This document shows, piece after piece, positions 1-7,402 of a stretch of DNA of 7,692 nucleotides (within the stretch, counting starts at the first letter, position 1; each line of letters opens with the position of its first letter). The notes under the pieces were generated by a model, which saw only the letters and a list, made by a program, of their open reading frames with translations, had not been told where the DNA came from and made no database searches. This stretch comes from Saprospirales bacterium (GTDB lineage Bacteria; Bacteroidota; Bacteroidia; Chitinophagales; Saprospiraceae). The DNA lies in assembly GCA_003448025.1 (NCBI GenBank), contig DLXL01000413.1, positions 2,525 to 10,216 on the forward strand. The letters are read 5' to 3'. A program made the translations under genes and the position numbers.

Positions 1-174
1 TTCTCTTTTTTTTTTATTTTTTGTTTTCACTCTTTCGGGTTTTTTCTTTTTCTTTTTTTATAATTCCTCGTCGATCTCCCGCCTCTGCGGTGAAAATGAC
101 TTATGAGACATCCTCTCTAAGGACGTTAAATTTGATTCGAGGTTGTTCAAGAGCCCCAAAAATAGACCAAAACG
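1..174. repeat. Non-coding pyrimidine-rich edge, probably degenerate dispersed intergenic repeat
   Basis: No convincing gene is present. Positions 1-60 are almost pure T with scattered C on the plus strand (A/G on the minus strand). Positions 79-90 form a small 4-bp hairpin, CCGC-CTCT-GCGG. Read on the minus strand, the stretch around 72-95 (TTTTCACCGCAGAGGCGGGA) followed by an A/G tract resembles, from memory, the 'ACCGCAGAGG...' intergenic repeats common in Bacteroidota and some other phyla. This lies directly downstream of the metalloprotease gene, but I see no GC-rich stem followed by a T run that would make a clear intrinsic terminator for it. The repeat assignment is inference. Confidence 0.35.
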
Positions 175-3100
175 TTATTCTACCACCAGTTTCCGCACAC
201 CCACACCGCTTTCGGTTTCCACCTGAACAACATAAATGCCTTTTGGCAACGCAGCTACTTCCATTTGCAGACGTTCCTGGCCGTTGCCCATAAACTGCTC
301 CAGCAGCAATTGGCCTGCGATGGAATACATACGCACCTGAGCGGAGCTGGTTACCGGCTGACTGAACGAAAGCCATACGGTTTGTGTTGCAGGGTTTGGC
401 GCCAAATTGAAATCGATTTTTTGTACCGGCAGATCACTGGCGTTTACCAGAGGCTGTGCAATAAACTTGGGCGTGCCGAAAAAGCCACCCTCGCCGTCTG
501 TTACCATAAAACGGAACCCATCAGGATCCGTGTTGATGCCATAATCGAAGAAGCGCAAGGATCCGGCGTCTATGTCGGCCTGAGTGAACTGACTACCAGG
601 GCTAAGTTGAATACCATTCAATTCCAGAATACCACGTTCAGGAACGGTAAGCAGGGTGAAAATCAATTGTCCGTGTGTGTTATTTGGATCTTCTACCAGC
701 AGAAAATCTGATGTTACAGCCCGGTTGGTGCCGCTTGGCAAGGGCATAATCAGATTGTTTACCAGGAATGGCGGCTGAATTTCTATCGATTGGCAGAACT
801 GGAGTGAGAAAGCACTCAGATTACCTCCGGCTGTTGAAACCTTGTCGCGTACACGCAGGGTCCACAGGCCCGCAGAATTTTGACCCACCAATGGCGCCAG
901 CGGACTTTGTGGTTTGTTGATAGAACCATTATTGGGTGGCGGACAAGCAAAACCGGAGGGTGCAGCATCGGACAGCCCAAAATTGAAACCGCCGTTAAAA
1001 TTGCCGCAACGGTCCTTGAACAACAGTATTTCTGTTCCCTGCGGACTAATCAGGTGTACCTCCAGGTCTTTGAAGTATTCGTGGTAACCATTTATCTGGC
1101 TCACAACAATATCGCTGATCTGCCCCCCAAATACGACATTGATTTTGGATTCAACAACCGGGGTTCCGTTGGCAGGGATCTGCTTTGGAAGGTCATTGGC
1201 CTGGAAATTCAGACAATTCTCTGCAAAAGTGGAGAAGAAGTAAGGCTCCGTCCAGTCATGTACGCCACACTCATTGCGCGGGCGTACGCGCCAGAAATAG
1301 GCCTTGCCTTTTTCCAGCAGGAAGTTGATTTTCAGGGAGTCAATAGAGGTAATATTCGCCGAAGCCAGGATGGTGGTAAAGGCCGGGCTGTCAGAAAATT
1401 GTACATCGTAGGTATCGGCGTCCAAACCTTTGCTCCAGCGAAGGGTTTGGGAGAGGCCTAGTTCTGTTAAGCCATTTGCCGGAGAAACAAGTCCGAATCC
1501 GGAGAAATCATTTCGTCTTAAAAAGATGCTAACCGGGCGGAGCATGGTATCCAGGCCTGAAATAGCCCGGATAGTAAAACTGAAGTTGCCTTCTACAGCT
1601 ACCCCCGACATGTCGACAGTGAACGTAGAAGTTTCGCCGGGGTTGACATTGACAGCGCTGAAGGTATACGTAGCACCAGGAGGAACATTACCTATCAGAT
1701 CCAGTGAAACCGGAGTATTATACCCTTGCACGGTTGCCGTGTTCACCAGGGTTACAAAGTTGTCCGGAAGGCATATGGTTGCACCATCTTTGGAAAGGCC
1801 TACTGTGAGGGATGGTTGTACCGGGTTCTGGATTTTAAAATTGGCATTGGACAGGTCGAAAAACACATTGTCGGCGGCCTCAATGCGTACACGAGCACTG
1901 GAAGTAAGGATGTTCGGTGCTAATACATATTGTGAGCCATCGTTTTCTGTGTCTGCTGCAAGCGTAATAGGGTAGGTGAGGCCACCGTCGGTGCTCAGCA
2001 GAATGTTTACTTTCTGGCAATTCACCGGTGCTGTATTGGTATTGGATACGTCCCAGCGCACTTCGGTGAGTTCACCCACGCGCCAGATAGTGCTGGCAGA
2101 ATTGGGGGAAAGTACCAGAAATGGACCGGCGTTGGCAACTGCCTTAAATGCCACATCTGAATAATGCACCCCACCGCCACCAGGCTTATTGTCGCGCGCG
2201 GTCAATCGGAAAGTCAAGTCGCGGGAGTAGAACGGCAATTGCTCTTTGAAATCCTCTGCATTGGCCAGAATGGTGCTCAATTGGGGGAAAATACGGTTGC
2301 TAGCATCTACTCCCGGGAAACTGCGGAAAATAGCCGCATTGCCCTGTGGCGCGCCCAATGGCGTTTCCGGACCGGCGTCCATCTCTTCCCAGCAGTAAGT
2401 GAGTGGATCACCATCCGGATCGCTGGCAGTACCTCTTAACTCGAACGGGGTGGAAATGGGGATGCTAAAGTTGTCGGTGTAGGATAATGTCACCGTTGGC
2501 GGGTTATTCGTGGTTTCGATATAAGAACCGCATTGTGCAATAGCTGTAGCGAAAAATCCGATTTCTTCGATACTGCCGCCGTGATAATAAAGGTTACCGA
2601 TAGGAACAATATTATCCGGACCACACAGGCCGGCGTACGACATGATAGTGCTTCCGCTTCCGGGTTCAAATGCGGTGAATCCAATGCGTTGATCGTTACC
2701 TGCTCCGCAAAAATTCCAGGTATGCCCACCACCAAACTGGTGACCCACCTCCTGGCCGATTACGAACAAAAAGAAGTCGCCATAATCATTTATACCTGAT
2801 CCGGCTGAGCATCCACGAGCTTTGGAATCCAGACAGGCATTTCCACCTGCAACCCCACCGCCGCCACGGATGTATACGTGACCAATATCGTGCGAGTTCA
2901 TATTGGTATATTGATTCAGCACGGATGGGTTAATGCTCATACAGGCATCATTAGCCAATATGGGATATGGGTCAGTAGCAGGATCTGTGAAAATGACGTA
3001 CTGCGTTGCGTTGGTAAGTTGCAAACGTATATCAATATCCCGTTCAAAAACAGCACTCACCAGATTGGTGTATTCTGTAACTGCTGCAAGGCCCAATGGT

Positions 3101-3804
3101 TTGGTGCCGCCGTGATCCTGGGTAAATTCCCCTACCGCTGCAGCACAATAACGGAATACTTTGAGGCGAACAGGTTGCAACTCCTGTCCACGATCTGCAG
3201 AAACCTGCGGGAGCTGGCCTTTTTTTCTGGCATCAAAGTAAACAGAACCGTCGGGGTTGATTCCACTTTGTATGCCTGGCATGCGCTCTGCCGGAATATC
3301 CAGGTGTTCGTAAGCGACATACAGGTTGTTTTCACCGGGAAATACGGCCTTGATCATGGAGGCGTCCATGTCTGGATGCATTACCATGGCTTTGAGTCCG
3401 CGGGGGGTTATGCTAAAGCGAACAGAACGCTGGGAATCCGACATAGATACTCCGGCATAAGTACGGATTTCCGGAAAGGCGGCGGCCAGTTCCGGATCCA
3501 GCATCGCTACACGCCAAACGGAGAAGGACTCTGCTTTGCCGTTACCCATAGGCAAGTTAATGATGTATTGACGTTGATCTGCTTCGGGAGTAAATTCCCA
3601 GGGGGCGCCAACAAGTGCCGCTTTCAGGCCTGCTTCATCCAGTTCAAAGGCCTCAAATTGTTTGGGCAGTTGGATTTTGCCGGCGCCTTCTGCCTGCAAC
3701 ACTATATCAGAAGGAATTCTGGTAAAAAAGGAACTGTTTTGGGCCTGGAGGATTGGAATTAGCAACAGGCAAAACAGGAAAGTAATCACGTTTTTACGAT
3801 TCAT
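175..3804 (-). CDS. Secreted reprolysin-like (M12B-type) multidomain protein with P-domain and T9SS type A sorting domain; zinc motif altered
   Basis: This encodes a 1209-residue exported protein. Residues 1-22 are a Sec signal peptide (MNRKN, then a hydrophobic core ending ILQAQ). Residues 23-210 look like a pro-region. Residues 214-428 are a reprolysin-like metzincin domain, with QEVGHQFGGGH at 351-361 and the Met-turn STIMSYAG around Met388. Then come a PKD/cadherin-like segment with SDPDGDPLTYCW (about 434-560), Ig-like segments (565-770), an FN3-like domain (775-858), a proprotein-convertase P-domain (863-1007), a CSPG/cadherin-like repeat (1011-1112), and a T9SS type A domain (1128-1209; PNP at 1136-1138, ending RKLVVE). 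The family normally hydrolyses peptide bonds with zinc held by HExxHxxGxxH. Here the first His is Gln351 (codon CAG, 2752-2754), so activity is doubtful although the catalytic Glu352 and both other His remain. An upstream in-frame ATG at 3852 would place 16 non-signal residues before the signal peptide and overlap a promoter-like box, so I start at 3804. Architecture confidence is high; substrate is unknown. Confidence 0.92.
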   Translation of the reverse strand: MNRKNVITFLFCLLLIPILQAQNSSFFTRIPSDIVLQAEGAGKIQLPKQFEAFELDEAGLKAALVGAPWEFTPEADQRQYIINLPMGNGKAESFSVWRVAMLDPELAAAFPEIRTYAGVSMSDSQRSVRFSITPRGLKAMVMHPDMDASMIKAVFPGENNLYVAYEHLDIPAERMPGIQSGINPDGSVYFDARKKGQLPQVSADRGQELQPVRLKVFRYCAAAVGEFTQDHGGTKPLGLAAVTEYTNLVSAVFERDIDIRLQLTNATQYVIFTDPATDPYPILANDACMSINPSVLNQYTNMNSHDIGHVYIRGGGGVAGGNACLDSKARGCSAGSGINDYGDFFLFVIGQEVGHQFGGGHTWNFCGAGNDQRIGFTAFEPGSGSTIMSYAGLCGPDNIVPIGNLYYHGGSIEEIGFFATAIAQCGSYIETTNNPPTVTLSYTDNFSIPISTPFELRGTASDPDGDPLTYCWEEMDAGPETPLGAPQGNAAIFRSFPGVDASNRIFPQLSTILANAEDFKEQLPFYSRDLTFRLTARDNKPGGGGVHYSDVAFKAVANAGPFLVLSPNSASTIWRVGELTEVRWDVSNTNTAPVNCQKVNILLSTDGGLTYPITLAADTENDGSQYVLAPNILTSSARVRIEAADNVFFDLSNANFKIQNPVQPSLTVGLSKDGATICLPDNFVTLVNTATVQGYNTPVSLDLIGNVPPGATYTFSAVNVNPGETSTFTVDMSGVAVEGNFSFTIRAISGLDTMLRPVSIFLRRNDFSGFGLVSPANGLTELGLSQTLRWSKGLDADTYDVQFSDSPAFTTILASANITSIDSLKINFLLEKGKAYFWRVRPRNECGVHDWTEPYFFSTFAENCLNFQANDLPKQIPANGTPVVESKINVVFGGQISDIVVSQINGYHEYFKDLEVHLISPQGTEILLFKDRCGNFNGGFNFGLSDAAPSGFACPPPNNGSINKPQSPLAPLVGQNSAGLWTLRVRDKVSTAGGNLSAFSLQFCQSIEIQPPFLVNNLIMPLPSGTNRAVTSDFLLVEDPNNTHGQLIFTLLTVPERGILELNGIQLSPGSQFTQADIDAGSLRFFDYGINTDPDGFRFMVTDGEGGFFGTPKFIAQPLVNASDLPVQKIDFNLAPNPATQTVWLSFSQPVTSSAQVRMYSIAGQLLLEQFMGNGQERLQMEVAALPKGIYVVQVETESGVGVRKLVVE
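2744..2754 (-). other. Degenerate zinc-binding motif: first His of HExxH is Gln
   Basis: The codons read Q351-E-V-G-H355-Q-F-G-G-G-H361 across 2722-2754; this entry marks the QExx part. CAG lies one base from CAC or CAT (His). Gln is not a usual zinc ligand in metzincins, and the residue is nearly invariant in active members. Confidence 0.85.
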
Positions 3805-3853
3805 AAACAGCAGTTTGGACGATGCACAGTTATCTAAGGTGAAAAATTGCATG

Positions 3854-3861
3854 CGAAGGTA
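3854..3861 (-). promoter_or_regulatory. Weak Bacteroidota -7 box (TACCTTCG) for the metalloprotease gene
   Basis: TACCTTCG matches the Bacteroidota -7 consensus TAnnTTTG at all but one defined position and lies about 50 bases upstream of the chosen start at 3804. I found no clear TTTG-type -33 element at the usual spacing, so this is tentative. It supports the shorter start, because transcription from here would begin after the alternative ATG at 3852. Confidence 0.3.
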
Positions 3862-3925
3862 ACAAGATTACCTGATAACGCTCCTGAATGGGAAACGTTT
3901 GACAATGGCTGACAAATGAGGGGGC

Positions 3926-3956
3926 TTGTGCAATTTTATATAAATCCTTAACTTTG
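3926..3956 (+). promoter_or_regulatory. Bacteroidota promoter (TTG-N20-TAACTTTG) of the aspartic protease gene
   Basis: TTG at 3926-3928, a 20-base spacer, then TAACTTTG at 3949-3956 match the -33/-7 promoter form recognised by the primary sigma factor of Bacteroidota. The ATG is 17 bases after the -7 box, which implies a leader of only about 10 bases. An A-rich stretch (aaaaaccaaaaaca) precedes the ATG, as is typical where Shine-Dalgarno sequences are not used. Confidence 0.65.
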
Positions 3957-3972
3957 CTAAAAACCAAAAACA

Positions 3973-4392
3973 ATGGGACTTGTATATACCGAAATTGAAC
4001 TCATAAATGGAGAGGATCTCACCCTGATGCGCCGCAACCTGATTGGGGAAGAGGATGTAAAACATATGACCATCCGTGTACTGGTGGACACCGGTTCTTA
4101 TATGCTTTGCATCAATGAAGAAATTCAGGCTCAGTTGCAATTTCCGATTGTAGAAAAGCGCAAGGCAGAGACTGCCGACGGACGGATTTTAGAATTCGAC
4201 GTAGCTGATAGTGTTCAGGTTCGGTTTAAAAATCGGGCAACCACCTGCCGTGCCATGATTCTGCCAGGTGACAGTGAACCACTTCTGGGGGCTATACCGT
4301 TAGAAGATATGGATGTACTTGTACACCCTCAGCGACAGGAATTGATTGTAAATCCCGATCATCCGTATTTTGCCCAAATGAAATTAAAGTAA
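3973..4392 (+). CDS. Retropepsin-like clan AA aspartic protease, single-domain, cytoplasmic
   Basis: This is a 139-residue protein with one catalytic motif, VLVDTGSYMLCI, with Asp39-Thr40-Gly41. A second hydrophobic-hydrophobic-Gly element, LLGAIPLEDMDVLV, lies at 104-117. This half-pepsin layout matches the clan AA / retroviral-like aspartic proteases (AF_0612-type) widespread in bacteria, which are expected to act as homodimers with each chain giving one Asp. There is no signal peptide or membrane segment, so it should be cytoplasmic. The start MGLVYTEIELING and the end HPYFAQMKLK look like family-typical termini, so the gene appears complete. It has its own promoter, is transcribed divergently from the metalloprotease gene, and converges on the T9SS gene with a 34-base gap. 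Substrate and physiological role are unknown; a functional tie to its neighbours is not shown by the sequence. Confidence 0.88.
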   Translation: MGLVYTEIELINGEDLTLMRRNLIGEEDVKHMTIRVLVDTGSYMLCINEEIQAQLQFPIVEKRKAETADGRILEFDVADSVQVRFKNRATTCRAMILPGDSEPLLGAIPLEDMDVLVHPQRQELIVNPDHPYFAQMKLK

Positions 4393-4426
4393 ATAAGGCA
4401 CAAATCAGAGGCTGTAGCCACATTTA

Positions 4427-5242
4427 CTATTGCTTAACCAGTTTCCGGGTCATGGTTTGACCGTCTGCCAGGATGCGCACCAGATAGAGTCCGGGGGCCA
4501 TGCCTTCCAGATCAATATTTTCCGTGATTTGAGTGGCTTCCTTTGTGGATATCCAATGCACCCGCTGGCCCTGTGGATTCAGGATTTCCAGTTGGGCATC
4601 TGTAGATTGCCGGAACTGTACCTCCAGGGTAGTTATGCCGCTTGCAGGGTTCGGGTAAAGGGATACACGGGCAAAGTCGGCCGGATCTTGTACTGCCGAA
4701 GTACCAAGGCTGAAAGTAATTTCGTCTGTACAGCCATGCGAATCCAGAACGGTTACGGTGTAAGAACCTGGCCCCAGATTTGTGGCGGTTTTGGTAGTGT
4801 TCCCGCTGCTCCAGGTGTATTGGTAAGGAGGGTTACCCAAACCTACTTCAATGGTTGCAGAGCCATCGAATTGCCCTGGCGTAGCCGGTGTTACGGCTGC
4901 ACTCAGTTCCATGTCGGCGGCACAGGAAAGGATATTGATATTGTCCAGATCAAACCAGAAATCGCTGGCGCCCCAAATTCCGTGGAATCGGATCTTAATG
5001 TTTTCGCCGACAAAACTTTCCAGGCTGATCTTGCGCTCCCGCATTTGAATCGTGGGCTGGTGGTTTAGGTTAGTGATAACGAAAATGTTCTCCCATGTTT
5101 CGCCACAATCAGTAGAAACCTGGATTTCTATTTTGGTACCCCCCTGCAAAATAGTGGGGGTTTGGCCTTGTGATTCAAAGTTGGTAATCCGGTAAGTAAA
5201 TCGCAGGGAATCGCCAGATTGGACGGGGCCCATGCGCGGCAT
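4427..5242 (-). CDS. C-terminal 271 residues of the broken T9SS cargo protein: anchor J remainder, SprB-like repeat, T9SS type A domain
   Basis: This is the continuation after the TGA. The first ATG after the stop is at 5242 (MPRMGPVQSGDSLRF), but homologous-looking sequence (NPEFTAD) begins right after the stop, so the ATG is probably an internal methionine. Residues 1-106 of this piece complete a choice-of-anchor J / cleaved-adhesin-like fold (DSLRFTYRITN..., ending WFDLDNINILSC). Residues 110-180 are a SprB-like repeat (GSATIEVGLGNPPYQYTWSSG, GSYTVTVLDSHGCTD). Residues 192-271 are a T9SS type A sorting domain (LYPNPASG, GLYLVRI, ending RKLVKQ). There is no signal peptide, so if made alone it could not enter the periplasm and its sorting domain would have no use. 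No promoter or ribosome-binding signal is evident before it. It ends 34 bases from the converging aspartic protease gene. Confidence 0.65.
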   Translation of the reverse strand: MPRMGPVQSGDSLRFTYRITNFESQGQTPTILQGGTKIEIQVSTDCGETWENIFVITNLNHQPTIQMRERKISLESFVGENIKIRFHGIWGASDFWFDLDNINILSCAADMELSAAVTPATPGQFDGSATIEVGLGNPPYQYTWSSGNTTKTATNLGPGSYTVTVLDSHGCTDEITFSLGTSAVQDPADFARVSLYPNPASGITTLEVQFRQSTDAQLEILNPQGQRVHWISTKEATQITENIDLEGMAPGLYLVRILADGQTMTRKLVKQ

Positions 5243-5263
5243 ATCGGCGGTAAATTCCGGATT

Positions 5264-5266
5264 TCA
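5264..5266 (-). other. Premature in-frame TGA codon
   Basis: The TGA is preceded by NVLAFNLYS and followed in the same frame by NPEFTADMPRMGPV. It is codon 669 of 947. One-base changes could give Trp (TGG), Arg (CGA/AGA), Gly (GGA), Ser (TCA), Leu (TTA) or Cys (TGT/TGC). No other stop occurs in the frame, so decay, if real, is recent. Confidence 0.85.
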
Positions 5267-7270
5267 TGAATAAAGGTTGAAAGCCAGTACGTTGGAAATG
5301 TTGTTGTGAGCGTTTGTTACCGAGAAGCCAAAGGTTGGATCATAGGTCCAATCTGCCGGTGGAAAACTAAGCGTTTCAAAGTTTTCCTGATAAGGCAATG
5401 GGTTGGGTAAATGATTCACCTGGTAGGTGATGGTATCATTGGCATGATCCTGATCGCCATTCAGATTAGTCCAGCAACGAATGTCAAAGGCGGCGTCTCT
5501 GCTATCAAATGGTACGCTGAATGTATAGGTGCGTTGTTGGTCAACACCGATGGTTCCGCCCACATTTTGTTCAACAGGCGCAGCACCGTTAATGCTGTAT
5601 GCTACTTTCAAATTACTTTGGGTAGCTGAACCTGCATTCAGGAAGGTGAAAATAATTTGGTCGTTTTCAAGGCCACACTCCGATTCGTCGCCCAGGGTGA
5701 ACATGGAAAGGGCAGCCAGGTCCTTGGGGAATGCTTCAAAGATCCGGATATCATCAATGCCGCATCCGCCTCCGTTGAAAAATGGAGAAGAACGGAATAC
5801 AAAACGGAGGTGTACTTCGCTTTCGCCTGCGGTGCCGGGTAAGGAATGGCGGGCATTTACCCAGCCGTTACTGTTGCCAGACCAGGCATCGGAAAGGCCT
5901 AAGAAACTGATTTCGCCATTGTACCAATTTTCACCTTCGCCTTCTTCGCCCACTTTTTCCCAGTTTTGGCCGCCGGCTACCGATGTTTCAAGCCAAACCC
6001 CATCGTAATCCTGTTGCATATCGAGGTTGATGGAAAAAGCGATTACCGGATCGGTATCCAGTTCAGAAAAATCAAAACAAGGAGAGGTAAGGAACGAGGC
6101 TTCACTTTGATTGTAGCTGCCGGTTAGACTGGTTACCCAGGCTGATTCACCACTGGCTGCGTTGGGAATGGAGGGCTTGGCAGGCTTTCCGTATTCCCAG
6201 GAAACATTCACGCCACCGGGTTCCCAGCCGCCGCCCCAGGTTTCAAACAATTGTACGTAGGTAGGTTTAAGCCGGTTTGTGAAATAATAAGTGAAGGTGT
6301 CGTTTTGCAGGTCTTCATCCGTTGGGAGCTCGGTAAACACGTCGAGGCGATATTCGCCGGAAACAGAAAAATTGCTCAGGGTCTCGAATGCAATCACCAC
6401 GCTGCTGTCTTTACCCAAAATACCGGTGTAGAAGCCATCAGCTGGCGGCACAACGGGAGCTTGCTGGCCGTTTACTGCATAACTGTAGTTGAATAGTGAC
6501 TGTGGTGCAGACCCGAAATTTTTGATGACTACTTTGACTGAATCCATATTCAGGTCGCAACCATTGACCGGTGAAATTACCCCCGTAACGCCAATGTCGT
6601 TAGTCCAGTAGGTTTGGAATGAGATGGGGCCGGTGAAATCTGAATAGCCGCCCACCGTGCCACAATATTGTTGTACATAGGCGTCGTACCAGGTTTTTTT
6701 CTGCAGTCCCTGTATGGTAATTTTATTGAGTGGGGCTACCAGTGTGTCGCCGGCTCCGCCATTCAGGGAAAAGCCCTGGGGGCCATACACCACCCGCCAG
6801 GAAACCGGGGCATTGGTGCCACCATTGTTAGGCTGCCAGCGCAGGCGCACCCGGTTGTCCCAGATATTTTCTACCGCAAAGCCGGAAGGTTGCCCACATT
6901 CAATACAATTACCGATGCCATTGTAAAGCGTGCCGGTAGCTGGTGCATTGCTTTGAAAAAACAAGGCGCCGGTATTGTCAAAAATCCGGAAGGATACTTC
7001 CCAGGGGAAGCTCGCGGAGGTATAGGTAAATACCAATGGAGCGCCATCAATGACCGTGAAAGTAAGCGTGCTGTCAATACCATCGTCATTGATATTGTCA
7101 AGCGTATAGGTGCCTGAATTTCCATCAGAGGTAATCGTCAGCTTGCATCCATTCCAGCCGTCGCCATAGCTGTCGAACATTTGAAGCGTGTAATTGCATT
7201 GTGCCTGAGTGGCCTGAATGATCAATATAGAGCAAGCGAAAATAAGTGCGTGTGGTACAGAGAATTTCAT
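5264..7270 (-). CDS. N-terminal 668 residues of the broken T9SS cargo protein: signal peptide, FN3, CARDB-like and jelly-roll domains
   Basis: This open stretch starts with a clear signal peptide, MKFSVPHALIFACSILI, ending QATQAQ (1-24). Residues 25-48 carry CNYTLQMFDSYGDGWNGC, a module frequent at the N terminus of Bacteroidota secreted proteins. An FN3-like domain starts at CGQPSGF (125). Two related CARDB-like domains (224-332, starting NDIGVTGVISPVNGC, and 515-620, starting KDLAALSMFTLGDESECG) flank a jelly-roll domain ending in GGGCGIDDIRIFE (500-512). The final 45 residues begin another jelly-roll (LPYQENFETLSFPPADW) and stop after NLYS. The product would be exported to the periplasm but has no sorting domain, so it should not pass the outer membrane by T9SS. 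The in-frame ATG at 7315 would add 15 non-signal residues and sits within a few bases of the expected transcription start, so 7270 is preferred. Confidence 0.75.
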   Translation of the reverse strand: MKFSVPHALIFACSILIIQATQAQCNYTLQMFDSYGDGWNGCKLTITSDGNSGTYTLDNINDDGIDSTLTFTVIDGAPLVFTYTSASFPWEVSFRIFDNTGALFFQSNAPATGTLYNGIGNCIECGQPSGFAVENIWDNRVRLRWQPNNGGTNAPVSWRVVYGPQGFSLNGGAGDTLVAPLNKITIQGLQKKTWYDAYVQQYCGTVGGYSDFTGPISFQTYWTNDIGVTGVISPVNGCDLNMDSVKVVIKNFGSAPQSLFNYSYAVNGQQAPVVPPADGFYTGILGKDSSVVIAFETLSNFSVSGEYRLDVFTELPTDEDLQNDTFTYYFTNRLKPTYVQLFETWGGGWEPGGVNVSWEYGKPAKPSIPNAASGESAWVTSLTGSYNQSEASFLTSPCFDFSELDTDPVIAFSINLDMQQDYDGVWLETSVAGGQNWEKVGEEGEGENWYNGEISFLGLSDAWSGNSNGWVNARHSLPGTAGESEVHLRFVFRSSPFFNGGGCGIDDIRIFEAFPKDLAALSMFTLGDESECGLENDQIIFTFLNAGSATQSNLKVAYSINGAAPVEQNVGGTIGVDQQRTYTFSVPFDSRDAAFDIRCWTNLNGDQDHANDTITYQVNHLPNPLPYQENFETLSFPPADWTYDPTFGFSVTNAHNNISNVLAFNLYS

Positions 7271-7325
7271 GTTGCAGCCTGGTTGTTGAAACGGGCATAT
7301 AGAGAACGAGCCCAAAACCGGAAAC

Positions 7326-7355
7326 CAAAGGTAGTTGAAGCCTATAATTTTGAAA
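7326..7355 (-). promoter_or_regulatory. Bacteroidota promoter (TTTC-N18-TACCTTTG) of the T9SS adhesin-like gene
   Basis: TACCTTTG at 7326-7333 (minus strand) is a perfect match to TAnnTTTG. TTTC at 7352-7355, 18 bases upstream, is a one-mismatch candidate for the TTTG -33 element. The implied transcription start near 7320 gives a leader of about 50 bases before the ATG at 7270. The box shows the upstream region of the broken gene is still intact. Confidence 0.55.
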
Positions 7356-7402
7356 GCACGAAGTTTTATTCTGCAAGTTTTGGCAAAAAAAGATGTATGC
7401 TG

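Larger units (their letters stand above)
4427..7270 (-). pseudogene. 947-codon T9SS adhesin-like gene interrupted by one in-frame TGA (whole locus)
   Basis: The reading frame is continuous from 7270 to 4427 except for a TGA at codon 669 (5264-5266). No frameshift is needed: codons TAT TCA TGA AAT CCG GAA run in one frame. The combined protein has the full plan of T9SS cargo. In order these are a signal peptide (1-24), a DSYGDGWNG domain (25-122), FN3 (125-222), a CARDB-like domain (224-332), a jelly-roll/MAM-like domain (338-512), a second CARDB-like domain (515-620), a choice-of-anchor J / cleaved-adhesin-like domain (623-782), a SprB-like repeat (786-856) and a type A sorting domain (868-947). 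The stop splits the anchor J domain, so two independent genes are implausible. It may be a true nonsense mutation, a sequence error, or (least likely) readthrough. Confidence 0.75.

Noticed and set aside
2878..3762. 294-codon plus-strand open frame opposite the metalloprotease gene
   Set aside because: It is antisense to a clearly recognisable domain series and shows no family features; a shadow of the real gene.
3805..3852. Upstream ATG (3852) as the metalloprotease start
   Set aside because: It adds 16 residues before a normal signal peptide and overlaps the probable promoter box at 3854-3861; the ATG at 3804 fits better.
4393..4426. Bidirectional terminator between the convergent genes
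   Set aside because: Only a 3-4 bp GGC...GCC pairing around 4411-4420 is visible with no T run, so it is too weak to call.
5264..5266. TGA read as selenocysteine or a reassigned codon
   Set aside because: No conserved Cys/Sec context or downstream selenocysteine-insertion structure was recognised, and the other genes have no internal TGA, so reassignment is unsupported.
6668..7117. 149-codon plus-strand open frame opposite the T9SS gene
   Set aside because: Antisense to the FN3 and N-terminal module; no promoter or domain resemblance.
7271..7315. Upstream ATG (7315) as the T9SS gene start
   Set aside because: It puts 15 polar residues ahead of the signal peptide and lies within a few bases of the expected transcription start.
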